DNA of 23,354 nt from Mnemiopsis leidyi (lineage: Eukaryota > Ctenophora > Tentaculata > Lobata > Bolinopsidae). Below, one piece after another: positions 9,118 to 20,000 of the stretch. The stretch covers positions 120,624-143,977 of the forward strand of contig JH153208.1 in the NCBI GenBank assembly GCA_000226015.1. Reading direction: 5' to 3'. The translations under genes were made by a program, and so were the position numbers. The notes beneath the pieces were generated by a model that was not told where the DNA came from, ran no database searches, and was given only the letters and a program-made list of their open reading frames with translations. The number at the start of each line of letters is the position of its first letter. The first letter of the stretch is position 1.

Positions 9118-12100
9118 TTATTCTGCTAACTCAATACTCTCACTATCGACCAAACTGGGAATATCGCGTCTACTGCTAACACTGTCTGCTAGATCTGCGC
9201 TCAGTCCTGCTCTAAAAAATGAAGGGGCTGAGGTTTTATCCTTGGGGGACGCCGCCTCTTCATCGGTTACGACAACCAGTGGCCTTTCTTCTTGAGTGTA
9301 CACGATGTTCAGAGTATCTATGAAGTGGTCGGGAAGGGGTCGGTTTTTAGTCTCAGGTAACCACCACGACGCTATTGTGGGGCCAACCTGTGGGTTTTGA
9401 TATTGGAGATTAATCAATGAACCACAGGCTGAAAGTAGGGAAAATTATGTAATGCCACAACTAATAAGTCATAAATTCTGAGTTTTTGAAGTTAAAGGAA
9501 AGTTGTTGCAGCACATTCACATGTAAAATCATGAAAGCAGTTTACCGCCACGGAAGCAGCGATGAGAAAAGGCAAAATGTCCAAAATATCGGTAGTGAGA
9601 ACCAGAGGATTGGAAACCATCCCTCCAATCTGAACTCGGAGATGTGTCAAGTTATCAAGTAACAAGATCAATTCTTAGCATTGAAATATTTACTAAATAA
9701 CACTTTTTGTATGATGAGTGCAATTTAAATAATTGAGACATATTTACTACATATTATTTTTTCATACATATTGACTACGTAAAAGATAATTTAAACGCCT
9801 AACAACATGTTCTTTTAATCAAAAGAAGACAGTGAAAACTGTTACACAAACTCTATAGTTTAAACTCACTTCCGCAACAGCGATACAACCTGCAGTAACT
9901 CTGTTCCTCATGGTTGTTGGATAAACCTCAGCCAAATACAGATACACATAGTTGAAGCTAACCGCTGCAAACGCCATACATAACACCGCACTAGCAAGAC
10001 GTACCTGAGGAAGTTGAAATCGTTCGATCGATCAGCCGTTGCATCGGACCGCAAGTCTTTTTGTCAAAACTTGATATAAGAATATATGAAGTTTTAAATG
10101 ATATAAAGTTATGACCTGGATCGGAGTATGCATTTTTATTAAAGCAGATACCTGGGGGACACAGCAAAGAAAGCAAAAAGCAACAGCAATTAGCTGCACC
10201 CAAAAATTGACCGGTCTTCTCTTCACGCTGAATTGTTTGGTATTAGAAAAGTGGTCAAAAAGCAATTTCAATATGTCAAGTAGCTCTTGTATATAAATTT
10301 AGTTATTGTAAAGGAACAAAAAGACAAAACGCAATATAGCTTTATCCGACTAACTCAGAACAGAAATAGACAACAGCAGCCGAGGGAAGGTCAGACAGAG
10401 CAAGTAACCAGCAGCTGACGTAGGGAGAGGAGGACAGCTTCTCGGCTGAGAACTTCAACATGTAGTAAATTAGGACGTTAGCTGCCGAGGTAAGGTAGAA
10501 GGTAGCCGTGATGAATATAAGACGAGGACGCTGGAAGAGCAACTTGACACTTTCACTCTCTGAAGGAGGGTGGGGGTTTTAGATCAAAGATTTGGGTCCG
10601 AATTTAAAGCTTTGATCGTGACCAGAAAAGAATTTGTCTATGTTTTCATATATTTGTTATGTTAACTTTGTCATTGAACAACGAAAAACGAAGCAAAGAA
10701 CAACACAAAACGTGAGACAAGAACCTGCGGCGGAAGATTCGCTGAGAATAATATCTTCGTCTACATCAGCGATGTAAAGGACCGGCAAACCGTTCACTTT
10801 AGCAGCAAACTGAATGTTTTCCACGGCCTTTTCCTTCTTGCCGTGGCAGAACAACCACCTGAAAACAGTAGCAAGTTAAGAAGCAAGTAACGAAACGCAT
10901 AGATTCGACAAGTTTCAACCACTGAGTTTCACTCACCTTTTATCATTTTTAGGATCTATGTCACGGAGGAATGAGGATGATATACCGAAATATTTCTGAC
11001 TGAGGACTTGGATAGTGATTTTTAAAGTTTAGTTTCCTGATTCCAGAGAATCATTCGTGTTTCTGCTATTTGGGTTAAATAAAACTCTCCTTGAACAACA
11101 CTATAGTCCGTTTGATTATATCAAAATTTTAATGTCCTCGAAATTAATGCGTTCAAGAAAATCAGAAGCAATTTTTATCAGCTTGAAAATGATCATATTT
11201 AACACAACGAAAATATTTAAATATTTATGTCAAATATTTAAATATTTATGTCAAATATATATATAATATATCTACCTGGGACTTTCTTTTAGCGCCGGCA
11301 GCATGAGGAGAATTACAACTCCTCCAAATATCGAGAGAGCCACAATGAGCTGCCGCCATGGTCTTACGTAAAATGCTGCGGAACATGAGATAATTCAGTA
11401 GGGTTGGGACTTGGGGTCCAATAGATTCTGAAAAGTAGGCATGTAAAAGAAGAATAACAGGCCAATATTTTTGAGAGAGTTTGCAATTGGAAACACCAAC
11501 CGATAGTGCCGAAGAGAGCGAAGGCGACACTTGAGTAGACGATGTGAGCGAGAAGTGTGAAAGATCGGTTCCTCTTGCCTCCCCACTCTGTTGCGTACAC
11601 ACAGGCCGTGTTCCAGTGACATGCAGTAAATCCTGATATTTATGAATAAACTTAATACATCAAATAGCATTTTATTTTAAATTACTATCTTTCTTGACGT
11701 CCAGATATAACTGTTCTTTTACAAGACAATTTTGCAGAGCTGCGCAAGTTAAAAAGGGTAAATAAATTATTAATAGCATAAAAAGAAGCACTGTTCATAA
11801 CACTATCTATAATAGAACTTATAATCATAATAGTACCTATTCCATCCTTAACGTTGGGGATTCCCACCTGTAAATATCCTCGCAAGACAATAATACTCGT
11901 AACTAGGACTAAGAGAGGTGAGGTAAAGGAGAACTGTGTTCAGGAACTGACACAGATGTATCGTCGGTACACGTCCTATCTTGTCCCCCATCCAACCCCA
12001 GAATATACAGCCTATCGTGTATCCCAGGAAGGCGTATGATGACACTGAAATAAAGATATGGGCCGGTACACGCAAGGAATTCAGCATTGGACGGAATTCA

Positions 12101-13240
12101 GACTACCTCAAATCCTAAATAAGGAATTCAGTGCAGTTGGAATTCCGTGCAAATAATAATCGTTGGACCGTGGAAGTGTTTTTCCAAACCCCTTGATGTC
12201 TTTTTGGTATAGTAAATTGTAAGAAGGCAAGGAAACAGTTTCAAAGCTGACCTGCACTGATTTACAAATAGTTAACCGACTAAGATCTCGGGCTACAGGA
12301 CCTTAATAAATATGATATAAAACTAGTTTAATTCCAAGCATTTAATCTCGGTTGCGCAGTTGATCATATGTTTACCAGACTGCGAAACGGTAACAGAAGG
12401 ACAGTGGAACATTGAACAACTGTCCCGGCCAGATAAGTTAAATTAAGCAATCTGTGACAACGTAGTTTTGTTTATTTCAAGTCATGTTATCAGACGTTTA
12501 AGTTAAGAACATTGCCAGTCCGGTCGTACCTACGCTGACACAAATTATACAATACAGTTTTTAACGAGTCTGAAATCAAGATTCAGCCTGCAACATGTGC
12601 CTGGAACATAAATTCCGAGCTTGGAGTCCTTCGACAAAAACACGCTTATACCTTTCAGCAATCGCTTGAGAGGGATAGGTATTTGAAATAATTTAAATTC
12701 CAGAATTTATTTGAAAAACGGCATTCAGCTGATTCATAATAATCCATCTAACCTATTTTAGCTTTGTAGGCATCATGACAAAAAAGATTAAACTCAGAAA
12801 TTATTGACTGGTGAGGCTGATCCCAAGAAAAGTTACACTTTTTAGCGTAGCAAATGTTCTGAAGAGAGCATTTCTTTGGACACCACCAGTTTTCCGTGTA
12901 GAATTGACAAGTAGGAGTCAACGCTGTAAAAACCTGAAGTTATTTCCACGTTTGATTACAATTCAAATGTCTCATTCTCTTAATTCGCATACGATGTAAA
13001 ACCGTAACTGTCAAGGACTTAATTTTAGAATGTTATTCCAAGAGATTAAGCCACTTAATTTTAGAATGTTATTCAAAGAGATTAAGCCATCGCACCGATG
13101 ATCTTAACGTGGTGAGATACCTCCAATGTAAGACAGAAGGTATGCATGCAGATTGTAGAGGAGGACACGATAGCTAGAAATATCTGGTATCTCCCTAGAT
13201 CACCTCCAGTCAGAACGTAATCTTCAAGAGACAGCACCAT
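9118..13240 (-). CDS. SLC22-family organic ion transporter (MFS), 11 exons, 537 aa
   Basis: Exons in transcript order: 13240-13121, 12933-12753, 12044-11868, 11632-11501, 11375-11276, 10858-10725, 10559-10355, 10227-10152, 10004-9870, 9629-9546, 9387-9118 (TAA). All ten introns are GT-AG, phases agree throughout, and coding length is exactly 537 codons. Landmarks appear in SLC22 order. GGDLGRYQIF sits at the N-terminus, followed by a Cys-rich first extracellular loop with an NFS glycosylation site ending ISEFNLFC. Next come MFS motif A GWMGDKIGR, ATEW, ESPRWL (split across introns), SDVKRRP (DR-GRRP equivalent, split), AEVYPTTMRN and LPETKNRPLP, then a polar cytoplasmic tail rich in Ser, Asp and Glu. 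Twelve membrane helices are expected in the plasma membrane. Substrate (cation, anion or zwitterion) cannot be read from sequence. The ATG at 13240 is chosen because residues 1-20 already match the usual N-terminus. The gene looks intact. Confidence 0.93.
11211..11252. repeat. perfect 21-bp tandem duplication in transporter intron 5
   Basis: The unit AAATATTTAAATATTTATGTC (one base longer than quoted sites elsewhere; positions 11211-11231) is repeated exactly at 11232-11252. It lies just inside intron 5 of the SLC22-type gene, about 25 bp from the 5' splice site. It is likely replication slippage. Confidence 0.85.
13017..13088. repeat. 36-bp tandem duplication in transporter intron 1
   Basis: Two adjacent 36-bp units (13017-13052 and 13053-13088) begin ACTTAATTTTAGAATG and end GAGATTAAGCC, differing at one base (C versus A). 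The pair lies inside intron 1 of the SLC22-type gene. It looks recent and would be a good length polymorphism. Confidence 0.88.
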
Positions 13241-13450
13241 CTTGGCGTTGCAGATTTAAAACATCGTATGTAAACACAAGGAGCTGAGGGCTTATGACCA
13301 GCACGTTTAAAACAAGTTTACTTACGTTTGATACAGATTAAAACTTTTTTAGCAAAGATGATAAACTTTTTTGCGAGTGCGGGATATGTATAATTTTGCA
13401 GGTTTGGACATTTGGCTTCGATTTTATCGCTTTCAAAGAAAACTAAGTAT
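13241..13450 (-). promoter_or_regulatory. presumed upstream region of the transporter gene
   Basis: This stretch lies immediately 5' of the transporter's ATG on its transcribed strand, before the telomere-repeat element. It must hold the 5' UTR and probably the proximal promoter, unless further non-coding exons exist. I see no clear TATA box or initiator, and no coding sequence. Confidence 0.3.
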
Positions 13451-13681
13451 GTAGTAAGCGGTTCCCGTCCTCCTGCCCCACAACATCGTGCCCCACAACA
13501 TTTTTTCCCACATATTTGGCCCCAGCGACCCTAACCCAAACCCTAACCCTAACCCTAACCCAAACCCTAACCCTAACAAAGTTGTCTGTTGTCGATCAGG
13601 ACGTCACTGGGGCTAAATTACTGGGTTAAAGTGCTCTGGGGCACGATGTTCTGGGGCAGGAGGTCGGACACCGTAGTAAGC
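13451..13681. mobile_element. 213-bp TIR element carrying telomere-type repeats, 9-bp target duplication
   Basis: The element is 13460-13672, flanked by the direct repeat GTAGTAAGC (13451-13459 and 13673-13681). Its ends form inverted repeats about 70 bp long and imperfect: CCTCCTGCCCCACAACATCG on the left against CCTCCTGCCCCAGAACATCG in reverse complement on the right. Similarity continues through a second TGCCCCA unit and a GGCCCCAGCGAC / AGCCCCAGTGAC block. A 9-bp duplication and GG...CC ends would fit a Mutator-like miniature element; an 8-bp reading (hAT) is possible because the border base is ambiguous. It has no coding capacity. The centre consists of telomere-type hexamers. It lies about 220 bp upstream of the transporter start codon. 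Confidence 0.8.
13529..13576. repeat. interstitial telomere-type repeat (CCCTAA/CCCAAA), 8 units
   Basis: Eight hexamers run in order: CCCTAA, CCCAAA, three CCCTAA, CCCAAA, two CCCTAA. The complement is TTAGGG, the usual animal telomere repeat, with the variant TTTGGG twice. The array is bounded by the arms of the inverted-repeat element, so it was probably carried in with the element rather than marking a chromosome end or fusion. Confidence 0.93.
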
Positions 13682-14400
13682 ACACAGAAACCATCAATAT
13701 CCTATGACAACTAAAAACTATAGAAGTATACTGTATAGATACATTGTTCAAAAACTATTACAAAAACTATTTAGAACAACCTAAGAAAATTTGACGCAAA
13801 AACATAACACCAGCTAAGATCCACAAAATGCCTACATGTTATAGGCAGAGGGAATATCAAAATGTTGCAACAGACACCACTGTCGGAGACCGACATCAGA
13901 ATCACGTCTTACACAATCCCACTGATTTCAACAGAAGTAATACCACTGATGCAGGGCATGACACTGGTTTACTGGAGGACAATACTATTGTGTCTCGATC
14001 GACAAACACTGCGTCCTCAAATGAAGGGAGTCACTACAAGCTCGATTACTAATATCGAGAACCTTATACTCTTATGTGCAAACGAAGGCGAGCAAACATT
14101 TAAAAGAGTCAGGATTCGGCTAGATCGGTATAATGTACTCTAATCAAATTATGGAGATGGACACTTAAAAAGCTTATCTACAAATTCGCTTTAATGAGAG
14201 CGCAATTATCATTTATTATTTTATTTGAATTACAAGGTATGATTACACACTCGACACTATCTAAAGATCTATTATAATATGTAGCATCAATGTATTATAG
14301 TATTATGGTTTTGAAAATGGTATGATCCATTTTAGTCAGTACGAAAATTGAGAGAATTGTCACGTAAACCGTCCTGACTCCTGGGACAAGTGTGTTTCTG
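13682..14400. other. non-coding stretch, two overlapping unrecognised open frames
   Basis: Plus-strand frames at about 13828-14052 and 13862-14143 overlap in different phases. Neither resembles a family I know, neither has a coding neighbour or clear splice sites, and both are under 95 codons. I list the stretch as non-coding but cannot exclude a short exon. Confidence 0.4.
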
Positions 14401-14404
14401 AGTT

Positions 14405-14540
14405 AAGGCGGACTTCCATCGAACCCGGCGGACTCCGGCGGACTTTTCCTATTTTACATCCATAAATACAATCCATCCATAAATAAAATCTATTTTACAT
14501 CCATAAATCTATTTTTAAATCTATCATACATCCATAAATT
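14405..14540. repeat. GGCGGACT triplet and ATCCATAAAT tandem-like array
   Basis: GGCGGACT occurs three times between about 14407 and 14442. It is followed by four irregularly spaced copies of ATCCATAAAT (about 14455-14540) separated by AT-rich spacers. The region is low-complexity satellite-like DNA without coding signs. Confidence 0.6.
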
Positions 14541-14575
14541 TAAGTTACTGAGCTTTTAATAGCTAAAATTTCACC

Positions 14576-14619
14576 CTGGGGACCGCTCTTTCTAGCTAGT
14601 AAGCTACTGCGGACCCCAG
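14576..14619. repeat. inverted repeat, 11-bp arms
   Basis: CTGGGGACCGC (14576-14586) pairs with GCGGACCCCAG (14609-14619) with one mismatch across a 22-nt loop that itself contains the palindrome CTAGCTAG. It could be part of a decayed element. Function is unknown. Confidence 0.55.
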
Positions 14620-14780
14620 TTTCTGCTAACTTGGTCTGGATTTGACCCAAAATAAGTTTATAATAAATAGCTATTTGTTCAAAATCACTATCACTTAACC
14701 AAAGTAACAATATGAAACGATCTGGACCAAATGATATTGTCATGTATTGACCATTAACCAATTTCAGACAAATAGTGGCA

Positions 14781-14941
14781 AGAAAGGGCAGGTAAGCGAA
14801 TGGTGAGCAAGAAGAGAAGAAAGGTAATACGAGCGGATAACGAGGAGGGAGGATAGAAGAGGAGAAAGGAGAAGAGAGGATAGAGAAAGGAGCGAAAATG
14901 GGAGAGTAAGGAGATAGGAAACGAGTCAGGAAGGAGAAGAG
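14781..14941 (+). repeat. polypurine (A/G-rich) tract
   Basis: About 160 bp of the plus strand is dominated by A and G, with recurrent GGAGAA, GAGGA and GATAGA motifs. It is low-complexity sequence. The open frame opposite it encodes only a Ser/Leu/Phe-rich string and is a composition artefact. Confidence 0.75.
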
Positions 14942-15849
14942 TTATGTAAGAATTTGAAATTTTGCATTCCTTTTCCGTCCCTTTTTCCCATAAATATTTC
15001 AGAACCCTACGTTTATTGCCCATAACCAGTTGGTTGAGACACAATCTGCGTTAGTACTTGCTTACTTTATATCCTTTTATTACAACCTTCATTTCTGTAT
15101 GTCCACTCATATGGGGTATAGGTACCGATCAATGTAACTTTGTTGCTGCAGGCCATTATCAAGCCTTAAATGAACAACTTAATCGTGACAATATAATAAC
15201 TAATTTCAGTTTATACTACGATATCATTGAAGACATATGATCATCACTTACCAACAGTTCGATCCACTTCTGAGTAGACTTAAAGTGCATCAGTGAAGTA
15301 TGAGCTATTTCTGCGTAAATCAGTAAATTCAGAAGAAGTGCAGGATGTCACCTGACATCAGTCACAGGTAATGTTACATTGGAGGCTGGTCAGCACTGTA
15401 AACTGAAATAGATGAGATAAGGTTACTGTAGGGAATCGTGTTACAACTCTTATCGGGCGTACGTTAGATAACTTAACTTTAGCTGCCGACTTTGATTCGG
15501 CTGCTCCTCTCTTTACTTATTTACTTGCTTTCTCTAATCGCAACGCAAAGCCTGGACCATCGCAACGCAAAAGTTTGCCATGTTTTTGTGAAAAATGTTA
15601 GCCTGTCTGTATTGACTTAATCATGTAAGGCGGTAATCAAGATTCAGATGTTCGTATACTTGGCTCATTGTTCAAAATATAATAATTATGATAATTTTCT
15701 ACGTGGCAATGTGATGGATAGATTTATGCAGGAATGTAAGATATGATATAGAAATAGAAGAGTAAATATGAAGAAAAACGTTCCTTGGACTCAGCTACCT
15801 TTACAAGATCAGCTCTGCGTGGTCGTCTACGATTTCAGGTAACTAACTT

Positions 15850-15866
15850 GGGGGGGGGGGGCGGGG
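15850..15866 (+). repeat. G12 homopolymer plus GGGG
   Basis: There is a run of twelve G, one C and four more G. Such tracts are often length-variable and error-prone in assemblies. It precedes the hairpin at 15911. Confidence 0.85.
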
Positions 15867-15910
15867 TAAGATGACCACGATTTTTTACTCTTTGGCCTAA
15901 GTCAGGGCTT

Positions 15911-15948
15911 CATGGTCAATGGCTTAGAAATTGTGACCATTGACCATG
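15911..15948. repeat. perfect 12-bp hairpin
   Basis: CATGGTCAATGG (15911-15922) is followed after 14 nt by its exact reverse complement CCATTGACCATG (15937-15948). Further CATGGTCA copies lie just downstream (about 15968-15980). Purpose unknown; it could be the core of a small inverted-repeat element. Confidence 0.8.
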
Positions 15949-16944
15949 GGGTCAATTTCAGGGTGTCATGGTCATGGTCAGCGCCTCACCTCGGACCCTT
16001 ATGAGAACTGACGTTCTGCCATAGTACACTGTGCCCTAGGATTTTAATGCCCTTGTTCATAGTGACGTCATGCCTCACAACCTCTAGCCCTACAACCTCA
16101 GTAATTTGCTGATGTCCGGATCGGACTCTAGCCCGAAATCAACACTTTAGTTCGAGTTGGCCTCTCGCCTGAAAACATCTCACAAAAGATTGTCATCGGA
16201 CTGCGTAAGTGCACGTGACCTCAATCCTCATCATCAAGATGCATGTAGGGTCTTGTCGTACTGTCGTAGCAGACAATTGAACCAATGGCAGGAGGATCAG
16301 CTGGGCGGAGTCGCATCAATGACACATCTCGTGAGGGAAGTCCAGTGGTCGAGGACAGATTCTAGGACCTATGTATTGTCTCAGTAGTTGTAACAGTGCG
16401 ATGCGTCGTTGGACCTCAGGTATGGCCAGGTAGCAGAACGATCTCATAGAGGTACAGAGGCGAGCTCACCTATCTTGGCGAATTAACGGGACCGTGTTTA
16501 ATGCAAAATTTCGCATTCCGACCCAAGAGCGAGTTAAATCTGTTTTCCGACGAGCATCCGGGTCACGTGGCCTCTATCATCTATCTATGATGACCATTTA
16601 TGCTTTTTATTTCTTAACAAGCAAGTAAGTTAGAGAGGCGTTGTTTAAGAGTCGCATGACGTAGATTAATAGATGGACGGAAATTTTGTTCAATGTTCTG
16701 CCTCTAGTTTTTTTCTTCTGCCTTTAGTTGCGATTATTCATATCTGGGCAATATTTGCAAAAAAGACTTCCGTTCAACAGTCCGGTGCAATCCCACGTGT
16801 AGACTTCCTCCGATGGAAGTCTTGAGCTGAAAATACATTAGTTCGACTCTTGAAACTAGGTTATCTTATCACTCGTTATAAGTTCTGACATCGAACCTTT
16901 ACTTGAGCTAGGTAACTTGGTCCCAAACTGTCGATGGTTAATTG

Positions 16945-16976
16945 GAATATTAGTCACTGAGAATATTAGTCACTGA
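16945..16976. repeat. perfect 16-bp tandem duplication
   Basis: GAATATTAGTCACTGA occurs twice head to tail, 32 bp upstream of the proposed SH3 exon of the DOCK gene. It is probably a slippage event. Confidence 0.85.
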
Positions 16977-17008
16977 GTTAGCCCCATTTAATTTTGAAAA
17001 ATTATCAG

Positions 17009-20000
17009 ATTACTAAGCTACCGAACTACTTCAGTGAAGATAAAAGACCGTTTTTACCCTTGACAAAACTTGACTTGATGGTATGCCTGCAGTCGTACAA
17101 CGATGAGGTAATTTAAGGAAAGTTTCTATGACTATCCAAGTTTATTTTGGTAGTAACAATTTTTCTACTCAGGCACCTGACTAATGACTACCTTCCTTCT
17201 TAATCTAAATTTATTTCAGTGGTATCGTGGTTACTCTCTGCGTAACGGTCCCAATCACACTGGGATATTTCCAGCGAATAGAGTCAGACAATTAAAGCTC
17301 CCTGATTCCACTGAGAAAGCTAAGCACATCTATTGGTCCATTTGGACAAAGATTCTGTGGTCCAAATTTCTCGAGCAATTCACGTCGGAGTCGCCAGGAA
17401 CATCAAGTGAGTCGATTGAGAAGTTTCACAAAGCTCTGAAAGGCCTCCAAGCCGGTCAGGAAACAGGTCTGCTTGAATTGGCTAGCTACTTAAATTGCAA
17501 AGTTCCTCCCTTCGCTGATGGATTGTGCAACGACTGGCGAAATATTTCTTTCTCTGAGCTACAAGGTTTGATGGAAGAAAGAAAGGGTGGACAGAGAGAA
17601 CTTTCCCGCAACCTACGGGTTATGTCACTTGAGGTGAAGAGTTTAGTGATGGGATACGAGCTCAAAGAAGGGGCTAAAGCCGCCCTTTTGGTTTATTTGT
17701 ATGACGAAGGGAAGGGTAGCCAGTTGTCTGAATCATGCAAGATACCATTCTCAATCGATAAATTGGGAAGAATCCCCAAGCTGCCCAGGCTCATGTTTAA
17801 AGATTTGAGACAATCCTCAATTCGATCCACTGTATACTTGTCGTTCAGGGTTCTTCTGGAGGTTCCAATTAATGAGCAAAAGAAGACGACAACTCCAATA
17901 TACAAACTGGCATATTGGGGATGCGTTAATTTACACGATGAAACCAAAATGATGGGGAATCAACTGACCATATCCTCCAATCTCACCTTGATTCCGTTTC
18001 ATGCGGGGGACAAAACAAATTTTTCGTCAAAACGCTACACAAGGCTTCATCAGCTGTCAAAGCATCAATTCTTGACGTACAAAGTATGCTGGGTCCCGCA
18101 AGAAATTGGCAATCAAACCAACAGGATCTGCTTGACAAACATTGGAGAGATTTTTAGAACACCACCGTTAGTCGAGAGTAAACTTTATCTTACACTCCAA
18201 TCAGGATGGTTCGAAAAAGGAAAAAAGAAGAGTGAGAAAAACATTGAGGTCTTGGTAAGTGTTGTCAATGAAAAGGACGAATTGGTGAGTAAAGTCATCT
18301 GTGAAGGACAAGAAAGAAAATCACACTACAGATCCAGTGTGGCACGACATTGCAATACTCCCTATTGGAACGAGATGATGACAATAGTCATGCCAGACTC
18401 AGCATTCAGAGAGTGCTTCGTAAAGTTCGAGTGTATACACGTGACAAGCTCTGAAATGCCTCAAAAAACGTGCTTAAAGTGGATCTCTTACTTGCCACTA
18501 GTAACACAAGTGGGTAATGTTATTCCAAACGCCAGATATAGCCTAAAGATTTTGCCAAAGAATACTTACATAAGTAAGGACCTTTGGGAGGATGATGTTT
18601 TGATCAAAGATGAAAATACCCAAGCATCAAAGTACACACAGCGGCTTGTAGTGTTCACCCAGCTTGATTCTACAACCCTTACAGACACGGCAGCTATCTA
18701 CAGAATTAAGTCATGGAATATGCATTCAAAAGATCTGAAGGGGATCTTGGAAGATTTACATCGAACCGATTTTTCTAAATGTGTAGACCACTGCCAGCAG
18801 ATCTTTACATCTATACTGGAAATAATCGACTCTTGTGTTGATGGCGAAATTGTGGCAAGAGCTATGATGGTTCTGTTTTCGTTCAATAAATTTTGGAACA
18901 CAAATGATGATTTCAAAGGGCGTTTATTGGACTCCCTAGATAGGATTACTTTTGTATCTGGTCTTCTGAAACTTGTGACTTGGATTAAGCTCATCATGAG
19001 GGATCAAAATTCATCTCAGTTCAACCAAACAATAAAATCACTATCCTTGCTGCTAACAATTATGGGCAAGAGTTTTGTCAACATAAAAAGGACAAGGATC
19101 ATGACTGATGTCGAGTTAGATCGGTATAAAGTTGTGTTAGCAAACATGCTGGTTGACATATCGAGCACAAAGGTTGAAACCAACGTTATGTTATGCAGTC
19201 AAATCATCAAGGTGTTTCCTGAATCTCTGAGGGTACTTCATAAAGATGGGATTATAACAAATAATGAATTCTCTTTTCACATGATATCTCTTATGAAAGG
19301 TCCAATATTGGCATCTCTGAAAGTTTCGGATAAGAACAGAGCCTGTTACATTGATTATATACAGTGTATAGTAGCTTCTGATTTCATGATTCACAAAGAT
19401 CTGCAATTGCGATACTTCTATGATATGACAAATGCACTCAAAATTGAGGAGGCATACACACCAACAGAGGTCTTGAAATTGGGCAGCATTTTAGTAAGGT
19501 TATCAGAGATCACAATTGAAGTCATCAATCAACAGTCATTTTTTTCCGAAAACATTACAGAGCTTCTTGTAGCATATATAAAGTATATTGCAAATAATTC
19601 ACACACATTGCATGATGTTAAGGAAAAGTTGACATTCCTAAGTCTCACGTCATCACTGATTAAAATACTTTTAGCTCCCAAAGCTAATGGGGTTTTGAGT
19701 GAAAGAGAACTTGGCTATTTTGAGGACACAGTGAGGCTTGCTAAAAGAGTGGTAAAAATTCGAAACAATTCCTTTCAACAAAATACAGATCTTGGAGCAA
19801 AACAAATAGATATTACTTTTCTTTGTAAAAGACTTGAGCTGGCTTCAACAATCTTATATTATTGTGCAACCATTGAGAAAATGGATCTTGTATGTGATAT
19901 GACTTTCGTGGCTACTACATTACTTGCAGAACCAATACCAATGATTGATCGGGATAATGCCCCAAACATTATAATTGTCTCAAGGGTCCAGAGTCTTCAG

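Larger units (their letters stand above)
14942..17008. other. upstream region of the DOCK gene, no recognised exon
   Basis: The first coding exon of the DOCK gene (start Met plus a few residues before the SH3 domain) should lie here or further left. I could not identify it. Short open frames at about 15058-15240 and 16157-16387 have no recognisable homology. The first has a hydrophobic start that could mimic a signal peptide, but it lacks an ATG (it opens TTG). Confidence 0.4.

Noticed and set aside
9387-9417. Acceptor TTTCAG near 9431 and an upstream start at 9417 for the last transporter exon
   Set aside because: From that acceptor the transporter frame hits a stop; the CCCACAG acceptor just before 9387 keeps phase 0 and gives the exact family spacing to LPETKNRPLP.
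13529-13576. Telomere repeat as a chromosome end or fusion point
   Set aside because: The array is short, contains variants and is enclosed by the arms and target duplication of a mobile element.
13828-14143. Two overlapping plus-strand open frames
   Set aside because: They overlap out of phase, lack any family signal and could not be linked to the transporter or the DOCK gene.
15058-15240. 60-codon open frame with a hydrophobic start resembling a signal peptide
   Set aside because: It starts with TTG, is short, and has no recognisable mature domain; a small secreted protein cannot be excluded but is not supported.
17184-17219. ATG at 17184 as the start of the DOCK protein
   Set aside because: The twelve codons before WYRGY are a polypyrimidine tract ending TTTCAG, i.e. 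a splice acceptor, and a proper SH3 first half lies in the exon ending at 17107.
18698-19406. Minus-strand open frames inside the DOCK exon
   Set aside because: Antisense shadows of a strongly supported coding exon.
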